From contig CAKPZJ010000004.1 in assembly GCA_934204655.1 (NCBI GenBank), forward strand, positions 62,001-126,000: a stretch of DNA of 64,000 nt, given 5' to 3'. Origin of the DNA: an uncultured Prevotella sp. (GTDB lineage: Bacteria; Bacteroidota; Bacteroidia; Bacteroidales; Bacteroidaceae). The stretch's first letter is position 1. Every line of letters begins with the position of its first letter. Shown here piece after piece: positions 17,964-27,576 of the stretch. A model generated the notes under the pieces. The model was not told the origin of the DNA and searched no databases. It worked only from the letters and a program-made list of their open reading frames with translations. Both the position numbers and the translations under genes were made by a program.

Positions 17964-20900
17964 ATGAGAAGATATAGATTAACCATCGCGGCCCTGTGTA
18001 CACTTGTCATGCAGACGGTATGGGCCGGGCCTGTCCAGGTAACCGACAAGAGTACCACTGGGGCCATGCCCATAGTAACCACGGCTCAGGTGGCCACCTT
18101 AGTGTACGACGAGGCCGATGCCCCCGTGGTACATACCGTGTCTAAGATGGTACAGGGCGACATCCAGGCCGTAACAGGTCGCCAGGTGCCAGTGGCCACC
18201 GCTACCACCGGAGCCCCCTATGCCATCATAGCCGGAACGGTAGGTCAGTCTAAGTTTATCGACGGCCTGGCTACCGCAGGCAAGATAGACGTAGGCACCA
18301 TCCGCGGCAAGTGGGAGTCGTATGTGCTCCAGCTGGTAACCAGCCCTTACGACGGCGTCAGCAAGGCACTCGTCGTGGCCGGCAGCAACCCCCGTGGCAC
18401 CGCCTACGGCCTGTTAGAGTTGTCGCGCCAGTTGGGTGTGTCGCCCTATGTGTGGTGGGCCGACGTTACACCACGCCATCGCGATGAGATATATGTATCG
18501 GGCGACCGTACCGAACAGGGCGAGCCGTCGGTCAAGTACCGTGGCATCTTCATTAATGACGAAGACTGGGGCATCCTCCCTTGGGCCCGCAAGACCATTG
18601 ACGCCGCCTACAACAATATAGGCCCCAATACCTACGAGCGCGTGGCTCAGCTGCTGCTCCGCCTGCGTGCCAACACCCTCTGGCCAGCCAAGCACGGAGC
18701 CACTAAGGCCTTCTGGACACTCGAAGGCAACCTGAAGGTGGCCCGCGACTACGCCTTAGTGATGAGTTCGGGCGACCCCATGCTGCGCGACAACCTCTGG
18801 GAGTGGGTGCGTTTCGGCGGGTCGAGCAAGAACTACAACTACAATACCAATAAGAGCATGATGCTCGACTACTGGGCCAAGCGCGTGGGCCAGAGCCGTG
18901 GCTACGAGGCCATCTACGACATCAGTACCCGTGGCTTCCAGGACGAGCCGCTGTTAGGCTATGGCTCAACGGCCGAAGCGGTCAAGGGCATCACTGGCCT
19001 TATTGCCGACCAGCGCCAGTTGCTCACCGACTCACTTGGCGACGCCACCCAGGTGCCCCAGATATACCTCCCCTACAAGGAAGCACTCGACCTCTACAAT
19101 GCCGGCCTCAAGATACCCGACGACGTTACCCTCTGCTGGGTCGACGACAACTTCGGCTACATCCGCCAACTGCCCACCAAGGCCGAACAGGCCCGCAGCG
19201 GTGGCAATGGTGTGTACTACCACCTCTCTTACCTCGGCACGCCGGCCTCTTACCTGTGGCTGTCGTCCATGTCGCCCGCTTTTCTGAGCTACGAGCTGAC
19301 CAAGGGTTATGAGAACGGCATCCAGCGCTTCTGGATGTTCAACGTGGGCGACATCAAGCCCGCCGAGATGGAGTTAGAGTTCTGCATGGACCTGGCCTGG
19401 GACATCAATGCCTGGTCCAAGGACACCCAGCGCTACAACCGCTACTGGGGCGGCAAGACCTTTGGCGACGAGTATGCCGATGCCATCGGCTCTATCAAGC
19501 AAGAGTACTACGACCTGGCTTCGGTGTGCAAGCCCGAGTTGATTAATCGCATGGACTGGCCTGACAATGAGTGCAACGAGCGCATACGCCGGTACGATGA
19601 GCTGGTGCGCAAGGTCGATGCGCTCAAGTCGCAGATACCGGCCGATATGCAGGATGCCTACTTCGAGCTGATAGAGTATCCCGTCAAGGGAGCCGCCGCC
19701 ATGAACACCAAGATACTGAGGGCCCAGCAGGCGTGGTTCCATGCCGAGGCCGGTCACCGAGACACCACCCTGACCTTTGCAGCCGCCTCGCGCAACGCCT
19801 ACCGTACCATTCTCAGCTTGACGGATAAGTTTAACAAGCAGATAGCCAACGGCAAGTGGAACGGCATGATGGACTACAAGCCCTATGGCGGCAGCGTGTT
19901 CGACATGCCCATCGTGCCGACGGCCGAGGATATCAATGTGGTAAGCAAGCCCGTCATCAATCCCGACCGGACCTACTACCCAGCCAAGGACTACGCCTCT
20001 GTCAAGGGCGACATAGTGCCTATGACCAATGTGGGCGTGGCCGGAAGCTGCATAGCCGTGTGGCCGATGGACGAGACCCGATATACGGCGTCAACGTATA
20101 GCCGCGCGCCCCATACGTACTACAAGGTGCGCGTCAAGGCGGGCCTTAACACCGTAGTGGTACGCTGCCTGCCCACATTCCCCATCAACTCGTCGTACGA
20201 CCTGCGCGTCGGCATCAAGATGGGTACCCAGGGACTGGTCATCAAGTCTGTCAAGACCAAGGCCATGAGCGGCAAGTGGAATACCACCGTGGCCGAGGGC
20301 TTCTCGGATGCCACCATCAAGTACACCGCCAAGACCGATGGCGAGGTGGGCCTCACCCTCTACTTCATGGACCCCGGCCTGGCCGTGAGCGACATCATGG
20401 TAGAGAGCGAGGGTACCCCCGACAACGAGCTGACCAACGCGCTGCTCGTGAACCCCGATTTCGAGCTTAACGCCGATGGCAAGCATGCCGGTGCCAAGGG
20501 TGTGCCTTACGGCTGGCACATGAACGTGCTGCCCACGGGAGGCTCCTACGGTGTCAATGCCGATGCCGCCAATCCCCATGGCGAATACTGCTGCTGGGTG
20601 ATAGCCCGCCCCTTCCCAGACGACTTCAGCCTGTATCAGACCATCCCTGCCGACAAGATTAAGCCAGGCATCTACCGCGTGTCGTGTATGCTCTGGAACC
20701 AGAATGGCATCAGCGGCAACTGCCGCCTGTTCGCCAACAAGAACGTGCAGTACTTTGCCAGTCCTGAGGGTGTCAGCAATATTCTTACCGATGGCGAGTA
20801 CAACTCGTACGCCAGCTACCAGGGTACTACCACGGCCGACGCCACCATGAAACCTATGTCCGTCTACGTGGTTGTTAACGAGGGCGAAAGCCTGCAGCTC

Positions 20901-21788
20901 GGCATCAAGAGCAGCAACCGCAAGAACAACGGCACTACAGCCTCGGGCAACGACCCGACGGGCTGGTTCAAGGTTGACAACTTCCGCATAGAGCGTGTGG
21001 GCGACCTGGACGACGTGGTTAAGACTGACGACAGCTATACCGCCGACCGCATCGTTAACTACGACTTCGAACTGGGTGCCGACGGCATCGTCAACCGTCC
21101 GCCTAACGCCTCCAAGGGCGTGCCTTACGGCTGGGCCATCAGCGGCGACTTCCCCGGTACCTCGTATGGCATCAACCAGGCAGCCACCAATCTGCATGAC
21201 AACAATGTGTGCTGGTTCCAGCCCCAGCGTAGCCCCATCCCCGAGGGCTTCGAACTCTCGCAGACCATCCCCGCGGCCAAGCTCGGTGCCGGCCGCTACC
21301 GTATAGGCTGTAAACTGTATGTCGAGAGTGGCTACTTAGGCACCTGCCGTCTCTTTGCTAACAACTCCGTGCAGTACTATGGTGCCGAGGCCGACTACGA
21401 GGCCAACCGTACCGAGGGCGAGGCCAATACTTTTGCAGCCTATGATGGCGGTGCTTATGGCAAGTACGTCCTGCAAGACATGTTCGTCTTTGCCGATGTG
21501 GCCGATGGCCAGGACCTCACTATAGGCATCCGCACCAGTGGCCAGAAGGGCGACGGCACCTATGTAACAGGGTCTAACCGTACCGGATGGTTCAAGGTAG
21601 ACTATTTTACCATAGAGCGCGTAAGTTCGGTTGCCACTGGCATAGACGGCATTACCACCACCGCCCCCACCCGGGCCACCGGCGTGTACAACCTGAACGG
21701 TCAGCGCGTGGCCGACAGCCTGTCGCCCGGCCGCCGGTTGCCCTCCGGCATCTATATCGTTAACGGCAAGAAGATAGTAGTCCGCTAA
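17964..21788 (+). CDS. GH115 alpha-glucuronidase with two C-terminal accessory modules
   Basis: A 1274-residue secreted enzyme predicted to remove (4-O-methyl)glucuronic acid from xylan or related glycans. Signal peptide about 1-22; an N-terminal alpha/beta domain; the catalytic barrel with YRGIFINDEDWGILPWA, NNIGPNTYERVAQLLLRLRA, LCWVDDNFGYIRQLP and FWMFNVGDIKPAEMELEF; an all-helical region; and a beta-sandwich (SRAPHTYYKVRVKAGLNTVV). Two copies of the repeated module (about 826-1012 and 1029-1222) and a sorting-like tail (YNLNGQRV … IYIVNGKKIVV) end the protein. The start is set at 17964 because it gives a good signal peptide. It is a tandem paralogue of the next gene, 22 nt downstream. Confidence 0.9.
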   Translation: MRRYRLTIAALCTLVMQTVWAGPVQVTDKSTTGAMPIVTTAQVATLVYDEADAPVVHTVSKMVQGDIQAVTGRQVPVATATTGAPYAIIAGTVGQSKFIDGLATAGKIDVGTIRGKWESYVLQLVTSPYDGVSKALVVAGSNPRGTAYGLLELSRQLGVSPYVWWADVTPRHRDEIYVSGDRTEQGEPSVKYRGIFINDEDWGILPWARKTIDAAYNNIGPNTYERVAQLLLRLRANTLWPAKHGATKAFWTLEGNLKVARDYALVMSSGDPMLRDNLWEWVRFGGSSKNYNYNTNKSMMLDYWAKRVGQSRGYEAIYDISTRGFQDEPLLGYGSTAEAVKGITGLIADQRQLLTDSLGDATQVPQIYLPYKEALDLYNAGLKIPDDVTLCWVDDNFGYIRQLPTKAEQARSGGNGVYYHLSYLGTPASYLWLSSMSPAFLSYELTKGYENGIQRFWMFNVGDIKPAEMELEFCMDLAWDINAWSKDTQRYNRYWGGKTFGDEYADAIGSIKQEYYDLASVCKPELINRMDWPDNECNERIRRYDELVRKVDALKSQIPADMQDAYFELIEYPVKGAAAMNTKILRAQQAWFHAEAGHRDTTLTFAAASRNAYRTILSLTDKFNKQIANGKWNGMMDYKPYGGSVFDMPIVPTAEDINVVSKPVINPDRTYYPAKDYASVKGDIVPMTNVGVAGSCIAVWPMDETRYTASTYSRAPHTYYKVRVKAGLNTVVVRCLPTFPINSSYDLRVGIKMGTQGLVIKSVKTKAMSGKWNTTVAEGFSDATIKYTAKTDGEVGLTLYFMDPGLAVSDIMVESEGTPDNELTNALLVNPDFELNADGKHAGAKGVPYGWHMNVLPTGGSYGVNADAANPHGEYCCWVIARPFPDDFSLYQTIPADKIKPGIYRVSCMLWNQNGISGNCRLFANKNVQYFASPEGVSNILTDGEYNSYASYQGTTTADATMKPMSVYVVVNEGESLQLGIKSSNRKNNGTTASGNDPTGWFKVDNFRIERVGDLDDVVKTDDSYTADRIVNYDFELGADGIVNRPPNASKGVPYGWAISGDFPGTSYGINQAATNLHDNNVCWFQPQRSPIPEGFELSQTIPAAKLGAGRYRIGCKLYVESGYLGTCRLFANNSVQYYGAEADYEANRTEGEANTFAAYDGGAYGKYVLQDMFVFADVADGQDLTIGIRTSGQKGDGTYVTGSNRTGWFKVDYFTIERVSSVATGIDGITTTAPTRATGVYNLNGQRVADSLSPGRRLPSGIYIVNGKKIVVR

Positions 21789-21810
21789 TCCTATAGTTAC
21801 TCATTGTAGT

Positions 21811-24800
21811 ATGAACAGATATATATTGTCGCTCCTGCTGCTCCTCGGCTGCCTGTCGGCCGGGGCAGCCCCCATCACCATTACAGACCAGGCCACGGCC
21901 GGCGCCTTTCCCATCGTGTCGGCCCGGGAGCGTGCCGCCATCATCTACGATGCCGCCGATGCCCGCGTGGTGCAGATAGCCGCCAATGCCGTCCGCGACG
22001 ACATACGCGCCATTACCGGCTCCACGCTCTCCGTGCGCTCCATCGTACAGCAGGCACCCCACGCCATCATCGCCGGAACCATCGGCCGCAGCAAGTATAT
22101 AGACCAGCTGATAGCCGAGGGCAAGGTGAGCGTGACCGACATCAAGGATAAGTGGGAGACCTACGCCATCCAGCTGGTCGATGCCCCCATGGACGGGGTG
22201 GGGCAGGCCTTGGTGATATGCGGAGCCAACCCCCGCGCCACCGCCTACGGCCTGTTCGAGCTGTCGAGGCTCATGGGCGTGTCGCCCTACATCTGGTGGG
22301 CCGACGTGGCCCCCGCCAAGCATCAGGAACTCTACGCCGTGGGTACCCGCACCGCCAGCCATGAGCCATCGGTCAAGTACCGCGGCCTGTTTATCAACGA
22401 TGAGGACTGGGGCATCACCCCCTGGGCCCGTAAGAAGATGGATACGGCCAAGAACAACATCGGCCCCAACACCTATGCCCGCGTTATGGAGCTGCTGTTA
22501 CGCTTGCGCGCCAATACGCTGTGGCCGGCCATGCACGGGTGCTCTGCGGCGTTCTTCTATTACCCCGAGAACATCGCCGCGGCCAAGCGCTACGACATCG
22601 TGTTGGGCTCCAGCCACTGCGAGTCCATGATGCGCAACAATGTATGGGAGTGGAACCGTTACGGAGGCCATGGCAACGACGACTGGAACTACAGGACCAA
22701 TACGGCCATGGTGCAGCGCTACTGGGCCGACCGCGTGGGCCAGGCCCGCGACATGAACGTGATGTACACCCTGGGCATGCGCGGTGTCCACGATACCGGT
22801 ATCAACGGTTATAGTAGCACCGCCGACAAGGTGAAGGGCCTTACCGACATCATCGCTTATCAGCGCCGTCTTATCAGCGACTCCATAGGCGACCCCACCC
22901 GTGTCCCGCAGATTTTTATCCCTTACAAGGAAGTCCTCGATGCCTACAACGCCGGCCTCAAGGTGCCCGACGATGTTACCCTCTGCTGGGTCGACGATAA
23001 TCACGGCTATATCCGCCAGATGCCTACCCCCGAGGAGCAGGCCCGCAGTGGCGGCAACGGCATCTACTACCATTTGTCCTACCTGGGCACGCCCGCATCG
23101 TACCTGTGGCTGTGCTCCACGTCGCCCTCGCTTATCAGCTACGAGCTATCTAAGGGCTATGCCAACGGCATACGCAACTTGTGGATTATCAACGTGGGCG
23201 ACATCAAGCCCGCAGAGATGGAGTTAGAGTTCTGCATGGACTTGGCGTGGGACGTAGATGCCTGGACACCCACCCGGGCTTACACCTACGCCCGCCACTG
23301 GGCTGCCAAGACCTTCGGCGATGCCTATGCCGACGAGCTGGCCGCCATCAAGGCCGAGTACTATGCCCTGGCCGCCGCCGGTAAGCCCGAGCTCATTAAC
23401 CGCATAGCCTTTACCGATGCCGAGCGCACCGCCCGTGTAGCCCGGTACGAGGCCCTGAAGACGCGGGTAGATGCCCTCAAGTCCCGCATACCCGCTACGC
23501 TTCAGGATGCCTACTTCGAGATGATAGAGTATCCCGTCAAGGGTGCCGCCGATATGAATATCAAGATGCTGCGCTCCGAGCAGAGTTTCGACTACGCCAA
23601 GGCAGGCAACGCCACCCGTTCGGCTGCTTACGCTGCGGCTTCTACCACCGCCTTTAATGACATCGTGAGCCGTACCGATACTTATAATAAGGTAACGGCC
23701 GGCGGCAAGTGGGACGGCATGATGAGTTACCGTCCCGGAACGGGCGGCCCCATGTCGGTAAGCGTGTTCAGCCAGCAGCCCGTGGCCACTACGGCCGATG
23801 TGGCTCCCTACCATGCCGTGGTGTATAGTCCCGACCGCACTTACTATCAGTCTACCGCCTACACGTCGGCCTCTCCGACAGTCTGCCAGTTGCAGGGGCT
23901 CGGCCTTAACGGGCAGAGCGTGGGCGTGTGGCCACTGGACATGACGGCCTATGCCACCGCCAACTACTCGCGGGCACCCTGGACCAAGTACACGGTACAC
24001 ATGAAGCGCGGACTCAACACCTTGGTGGTGCGCTGTCTGCCCTCGTTCCCCGTCAATGCCACCTACGACCTGCGCGTGGGTGTCAAGATGGCCGGTGGAG
24101 CCTTCCGCGCGCAGAGCGTCAAGACCACGGCCATGTCCGGAAAGTGGAACCGCACCGTGGCCGACGGCTTCTCGGATGCCATCTATACCTATAACGCCAC
24201 GGCCGACCGCGATGTAGAGGTAACGGTCTACTTCATGGACCCCGGCGTGGTGCTCAGCGACCTGTATGTAGAACACAGCGGGGTAGAGGACCGCACGCTG
24301 ACCGACAAGCTACTGGTTAACGCCGACTTCGAGTACAACGCCGACAACAAGAAAGCCGATGGCCGCGGCATACCTTATGGATGGACGGTCAAGGGTACGC
24401 TGAGCGGCAACTCTTACGGTGTCAATACCGATGCCAAGAACCCCCACGGCACTAACTGCTGCTGGTTTAACTCTAAACCGTTCCCAGACGAGTTCGAACT
24501 GTCGCAGACCATTCCCGCCGGGAAGATAGAACCGGGTCTGTACCGCGTATCCTGCCTGTTCTGGAACCAGAGTGGCAACGGTGGCAACAGCCGTATCTTC
24601 GCCAATAACAGCGTGCAGTACTTTGGCACAGCCATGGGCGTGCAGAACATCCTCACCCCCGGCGAGCTCAACAGCTACGCCAACTATGAGGGTACCCCCA
24701 CCAGCGACATCTACCTCAAGCCCATGTATGTGTACGTACAGGTACACGAGGGCGAGAGTCTTACCATCGGTGTGCGTAGCAGCAACCGCAAGAACAATGG

Positions 24801-25029
24801 TTCGGTGGCTACGGGCAACGACCCCACGGGTTGGTTCAAGGTCGACAACTTTATGATAGAGCGCATAGAGCCGGTTACCGACGGCATCCGTCAGCCCGGC
24901 ACTACCACTGCCCAGCGCGACCGCGGCATCTACACCCTCCACGGCCAGCGGGTGGGCACCACTGATAGCTCCCTGCCTGCTCTCCCGTCTGGTGTCTACA
25001 TTGTAGGCGGTCGCAAGGTGGTGAAGTGA
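21811..25029 (+). CDS. GH115 alpha-glucuronidase with one C-terminal accessory module
   Basis: A 1072-residue paralogue of the preceding enzyme. It has a signal peptide (LLLLLGCLSAGAA), GLFINDEDWGITPWARKKM, LCWVDDNHGYIRQMP, RNLWIINVGDIKPAEMELEF and the matching beta-sandwich (SRAPWTKYTVHMKRGLNTLV). Only one repeated module is present (about 833-1020), then a sorting-like tail (YTLHGQRV … GVYIVGGRKVV). The barrel sequences of the two neighbours are very close while the third GH115 at 51677 is clearly more distant, so these two probably arose by local duplication followed by gain or loss of a module. Probably different side-chain or backbone contexts are recognised; this is inference. Confidence 0.9.
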   Translation: MNRYILSLLLLLGCLSAGAAPITITDQATAGAFPIVSARERAAIIYDAADARVVQIAANAVRDDIRAITGSTLSVRSIVQQAPHAIIAGTIGRSKYIDQLIAEGKVSVTDIKDKWETYAIQLVDAPMDGVGQALVICGANPRATAYGLFELSRLMGVSPYIWWADVAPAKHQELYAVGTRTASHEPSVKYRGLFINDEDWGITPWARKKMDTAKNNIGPNTYARVMELLLRLRANTLWPAMHGCSAAFFYYPENIAAAKRYDIVLGSSHCESMMRNNVWEWNRYGGHGNDDWNYRTNTAMVQRYWADRVGQARDMNVMYTLGMRGVHDTGINGYSSTADKVKGLTDIIAYQRRLISDSIGDPTRVPQIFIPYKEVLDAYNAGLKVPDDVTLCWVDDNHGYIRQMPTPEEQARSGGNGIYYHLSYLGTPASYLWLCSTSPSLISYELSKGYANGIRNLWIINVGDIKPAEMELEFCMDLAWDVDAWTPTRAYTYARHWAAKTFGDAYADELAAIKAEYYALAAAGKPELINRIAFTDAERTARVARYEALKTRVDALKSRIPATLQDAYFEMIEYPVKGAADMNIKMLRSEQSFDYAKAGNATRSAAYAAASTTAFNDIVSRTDTYNKVTAGGKWDGMMSYRPGTGGPMSVSVFSQQPVATTADVAPYHAVVYSPDRTYYQSTAYTSASPTVCQLQGLGLNGQSVGVWPLDMTAYATANYSRAPWTKYTVHMKRGLNTLVVRCLPSFPVNATYDLRVGVKMAGGAFRAQSVKTTAMSGKWNRTVADGFSDAIYTYNATADRDVEVTVYFMDPGVVLSDLYVEHSGVEDRTLTDKLLVNADFEYNADNKKADGRGIPYGWTVKGTLSGNSYGVNTDAKNPHGTNCCWFNSKPFPDEFELSQTIPAGKIEPGLYRVSCLFWNQSGNGGNSRIFANNSVQYFGTAMGVQNILTPGELNSYANYEGTPTSDIYLKPMYVYVQVHEGESLTIGVRSSNRKNNGSVATGNDPTGWFKVDNFMIERIEPVTDGIRQPGTTTAQRDRGIYTLHGQRVGTTDSSLPALPSGVYIVGGRKVVK

Positions 25030-25050
25030 TAGCCCCTACATCTCCCAGGT

Positions 25051-25076
25051 GGCCCCCTCAATCCCCCTAAGGGGGA
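25051..25076. repeat. C-rich palindrome of a dispersed intergenic family
   Basis: CCCCCTCAATCCCCCTAAGGGGG-type sequence able to form a CCCCC/GGGGG hairpin just after the GH115 stop. Related tracts lie near 33910, 45911 and 46150, each at the 3' side of an operon. Confidence 0.55.
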
Positions 25077-25124
25077 CGCAAAAAGCCCAAGTGCCTCTCA
25101 TTGATATGCCATAAACCATCACGC

Positions 25125-25490
25125 CAGCAGCGCGCGCTGTAAGCGCAGCAGTATAAAGCCTGGGGCAACGCCCCAGGTATCGTATCCATACCCACAATGC
25201 GCGCTGTAGGCGCAAAAGTAGCGAAGCGTAAAATCAAGGGAACAATTCCTCTGGTTACCATTGTATAAACAAGTATAACACCAGTTATAGGCATACTTGC
25301 TGTGGTAACGCCTGCGGCTACTTTTATAGAAAACAGGCTGCGCCTCGGCCATCCGAGCAAGCTCGTGGCGCTCGGCTTGCACTGTTTTTGCGCCTACAGC
25401 GCGTTTTGTGCTTGTGCTTGGCTACCTGGGGCGTTGCCCCAGGCTTTATACTGCTGCGCTTACAGCGCGCGCTGCTCATGTGCGATGGCC
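25125..25490. repeat. MITE-like composite palindromic repeat, copy 2
   Basis: Same build as 3800-4095. The left unit 25125-25215 and right unit 25385-25485 are inverted copies carrying GCGCAGCAGTATAAAGCC and the CCTGGGGC…GCCCCAGG hairpin. Inner arms GGCGCAAAAGTAGC and, degenerate, GGCTACTTTT surround a middle starting AGGGAACAAT that aligns with copy 1. About 70 bp (near 25320-25385, AGGCTGCGCCTCGGCC onward) has no counterpart in copy 1. Confidence 0.75.
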
Positions 25491-25611
25491 TGCAATCATT
25501 ATAGGCAGTGTTATGGATATTATGGCCAACATGGGTGATGTCATGGCCGAAGCCGAAACATCGTTTGTAACCCTCAGACCGTCCATCTCTATTCTGGAGC
25601 TAATCACAGAA

Positions 25612-25697
25612 ATCGTGGAGACCGGTCTTTACGATTCCCGGAGCCACCTTTAGCGAGCTGGGAGCCGTCATTAGAAACGTAAAGGCCGGTCTTTTTA
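25612..25697. repeat. AAAGACGGCTCC-type intergenic repeat, copy 2 (inverted)
   Basis: GACCGGTCTTTACG … GGAGCCACCTTTAGCGAGCTGGGAGCCGTCATTAG (shown as motif positions 25619-25675) … AAAGGCCGGTCTTT. One tandem unit is mutated. Bases 25700-25900 show only AT-rich DNA. Confidence 0.7.
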
Positions 25698-25903
25698 TTT
25701 CCCGCGTTTTCCTTTATACTTCTAACATCCCTCTTGGGAGCTTTCGGGGCTGCCGCCTGTGGATACTCAACGCCTTTTTATTCTTTTAGTTTTTGTCTTT
25801 TTGCATTGAAATATGCTCCTGTAATTCTTAAATAACGTTATCCATAATGGCTGTTTATGGTCGCTACAGATGCCGTGATATCCCTCAAACGAGCTAAAAT
25901 GAG

Positions 25904-26029
25904 TTATAAAAATGGCGTGGCTAAAAATAAAAATAAGCTGATAATCAGTAATATTTTATCTATAACTATCTATATTTCTAAAATAAAGACAAAAATACTA
26001 AAGACAATTAATAAATTTTAATAACTTTG
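25904..26029 (+). promoter_or_regulatory. PUL-type promoter C with conserved upstream blocks
   Basis: TTATAAAAAT at 25904, ATCAGTA at 25944 (offset 40), CTATATT at 25970 (offset 66), -7 box TAACTTTG at 26022-26029 (offset 118). It would give a leader of about 130 nt before the IPT/TIG gene at 26168. Confidence 0.6.
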
Positions 26030-26167
26030 TCGGCGAAAAGTGCAAAAGCCCTGCCTGTATCTACCAAGATGATGGCGACCTAAAAGCTTAGTCATGGCTA
26101 CCTTTTCGGCCCTTGTGGCCGCGTCCTGTAAGCGTAACTAAAATACTAATAATACTAACAATTAATT

Positions 26168-27553
26168 ATGGCAAAAAAACAAATGAAACGTAGTTGGAGT
26201 ATCTGCTCACTGCTGATGCTTGTGGCTGCTATGTTCTTTGTCGGGTGTGATAAAGGTGATTTCAACCCCGACAATGGTATTCATGGTACGCCGTTTGTTC
26301 CTGGCCAGTCTACCGTTGTTACTGACTTCCTCCCCAAAACTGGTGGTGCCGGTACGCGTTTGGTGGTCTATGGTAAGAATTTTGGCAACGACACCGCGCG
26401 TGTACATGTTACCATCGGTGGCGTTCCTGCAAAGGTTATCAACACTCTTGGTGAGAGCTTGCTCTGCCAAGTGCCTAACAAGGCTTACTCTGGTGAGATT
26501 GTCGTGACTGTCCTTGATGAAGAGGGCAACGAACTGCAGAGCGGCGTGTGCGAAGACAAGTTCGACTATCAGCGCAAGACCCTCGTGTCTACTTTCTGTG
26601 GTACTATGTACGAGAATAACACCAAGTACGACGTTAAGGCGGGTCCCTTTGACGACTGCGGTGGCTTCGACCGTCTTCTCTGGATGAAGTTCGACCCGCT
26701 GGACCCCGATATGCTCTATGTAGCTGCTGAGAAGAAGTCGTTCCGCATCTTTGACTTCCACCGTCAGTATGCCGACGTGTTTACGACTAATATAGATAAT
26801 GTGTCGAGCTGCGACTTTACCAAGGAAGGCGACCTCGTACTCTCGCGCGACCAGAGCAACGACAAGAATATCAGTCTGTACATGTTTACCCGTGAGAGTG
26901 GCTTCAAGACCCGCCTCGAGCTCTGCACCGCCCGCGGTGTCAAGTGCGTGGCTACCCATCCCGTGAACGGGCGTATCTACTATACACTCTACCGTAAGGG
27001 CGAGATGTGGTCGGTTGACCCCTACAACCCACTCGATAACCACATGGAGGTAGGTCTGCCCCGTACCGGTACCGGTGTACTTATCGTATGGCACCCCACT
27101 GGCGACTACTGCTATCTTATACACTATGAGCGTCATACTATCTGGCGCTCGGACTACGACAAGACTACCGGCACCATGTCTAACCCCTATCTTATCTGCG
27201 GTAAGGACAATACGGCAAACTGGGCCGACGGTGTTGGTTCCAGCGTACGTATGAAGAAACCTCTCCAGGGCGTATTCGTGAAGAACCCCGAGTATGCCGG
27301 TCAGGAGGATGAGTACGACTTCTACTTCTGCGACAATGGTACACATAGTATCCGTGTGCTCACCCCGATGGGACGTGTCTACACCTATGCCGGCCGTTCT
27401 GACGGTGGTTCTAACGGCTATCGCAACGGTGACCTGCGTAACGAGGCCCTCTTCTACTATCCCGAGTCTATTGTCTGGGATGCTAAGCGCGAGTGCTTCC
27501 TTATTGGTGACACCAACAACCGCCGTGTGCGCAAGATAGGTAAGGAAGAGTAA
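26168..27553 (+). CDS. IPT/TIG and NHL-like propeller lipoprotein, putative surface glycan-binding protein
   Basis: A 461-residue lipoprotein (lipobox FVGC, Cys near residue 27). Residues about 48-135 form an IPT/TIG immunoglobulin-like domain (VTDFLPKTGGAGTRLVVYGKNFG). The remainder (about 140-461) has repeated blades with NHL/SMP-like strings such as LLWMKFDPLDPDMLYVA, VLIVWHPTGDYCYLI and the final IGDTNNRRVRKIG. Proteins of this build are common first or last genes of SusCD operons and are thought to bind glycan at the cell surface. It precedes the second SusC by 23 nt under promoter C. An alternative start at 26183 is possible. Confidence 0.75.
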   Translation: MAKKQMKRSWSICSLLMLVAAMFFVGCDKGDFNPDNGIHGTPFVPGQSTVVTDFLPKTGGAGTRLVVYGKNFGNDTARVHVTIGGVPAKVINTLGESLLCQVPNKAYSGEIVVTVLDEEGNELQSGVCEDKFDYQRKTLVSTFCGTMYENNTKYDVKAGPFDDCGGFDRLLWMKFDPLDPDMLYVAAEKKSFRIFDFHRQYADVFTTNIDNVSSCDFTKEGDLVLSRDQSNDKNISLYMFTRESGFKTRLELCTARGVKCVATHPVNGRIYYTLYRKGEMWSVDPYNPLDNHMEVGLPRTGTGVLIVWHPTGDYCYLIHYERHTIWRSDYDKTTGTMSNPYLICGKDNTANWADGVGSSVRMKKPLQGVFVKNPEYAGQEDEYDFYFCDNGTHSIRVLTPMGRVYTYAGRSDGGSNGYRNGDLRNEALFYYPESIVWDAKRECFLIGDTNNRRVRKIGKEE

Positions 27554-27576
27554 TAAAACAAAATACTTGAAGACTG

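Noticed and set aside
25067-25653. Short frames after the second GH115 gene
   Set aside because: Same repeat-derived peptides (LYCCAYSARC); no conserved start or domain.
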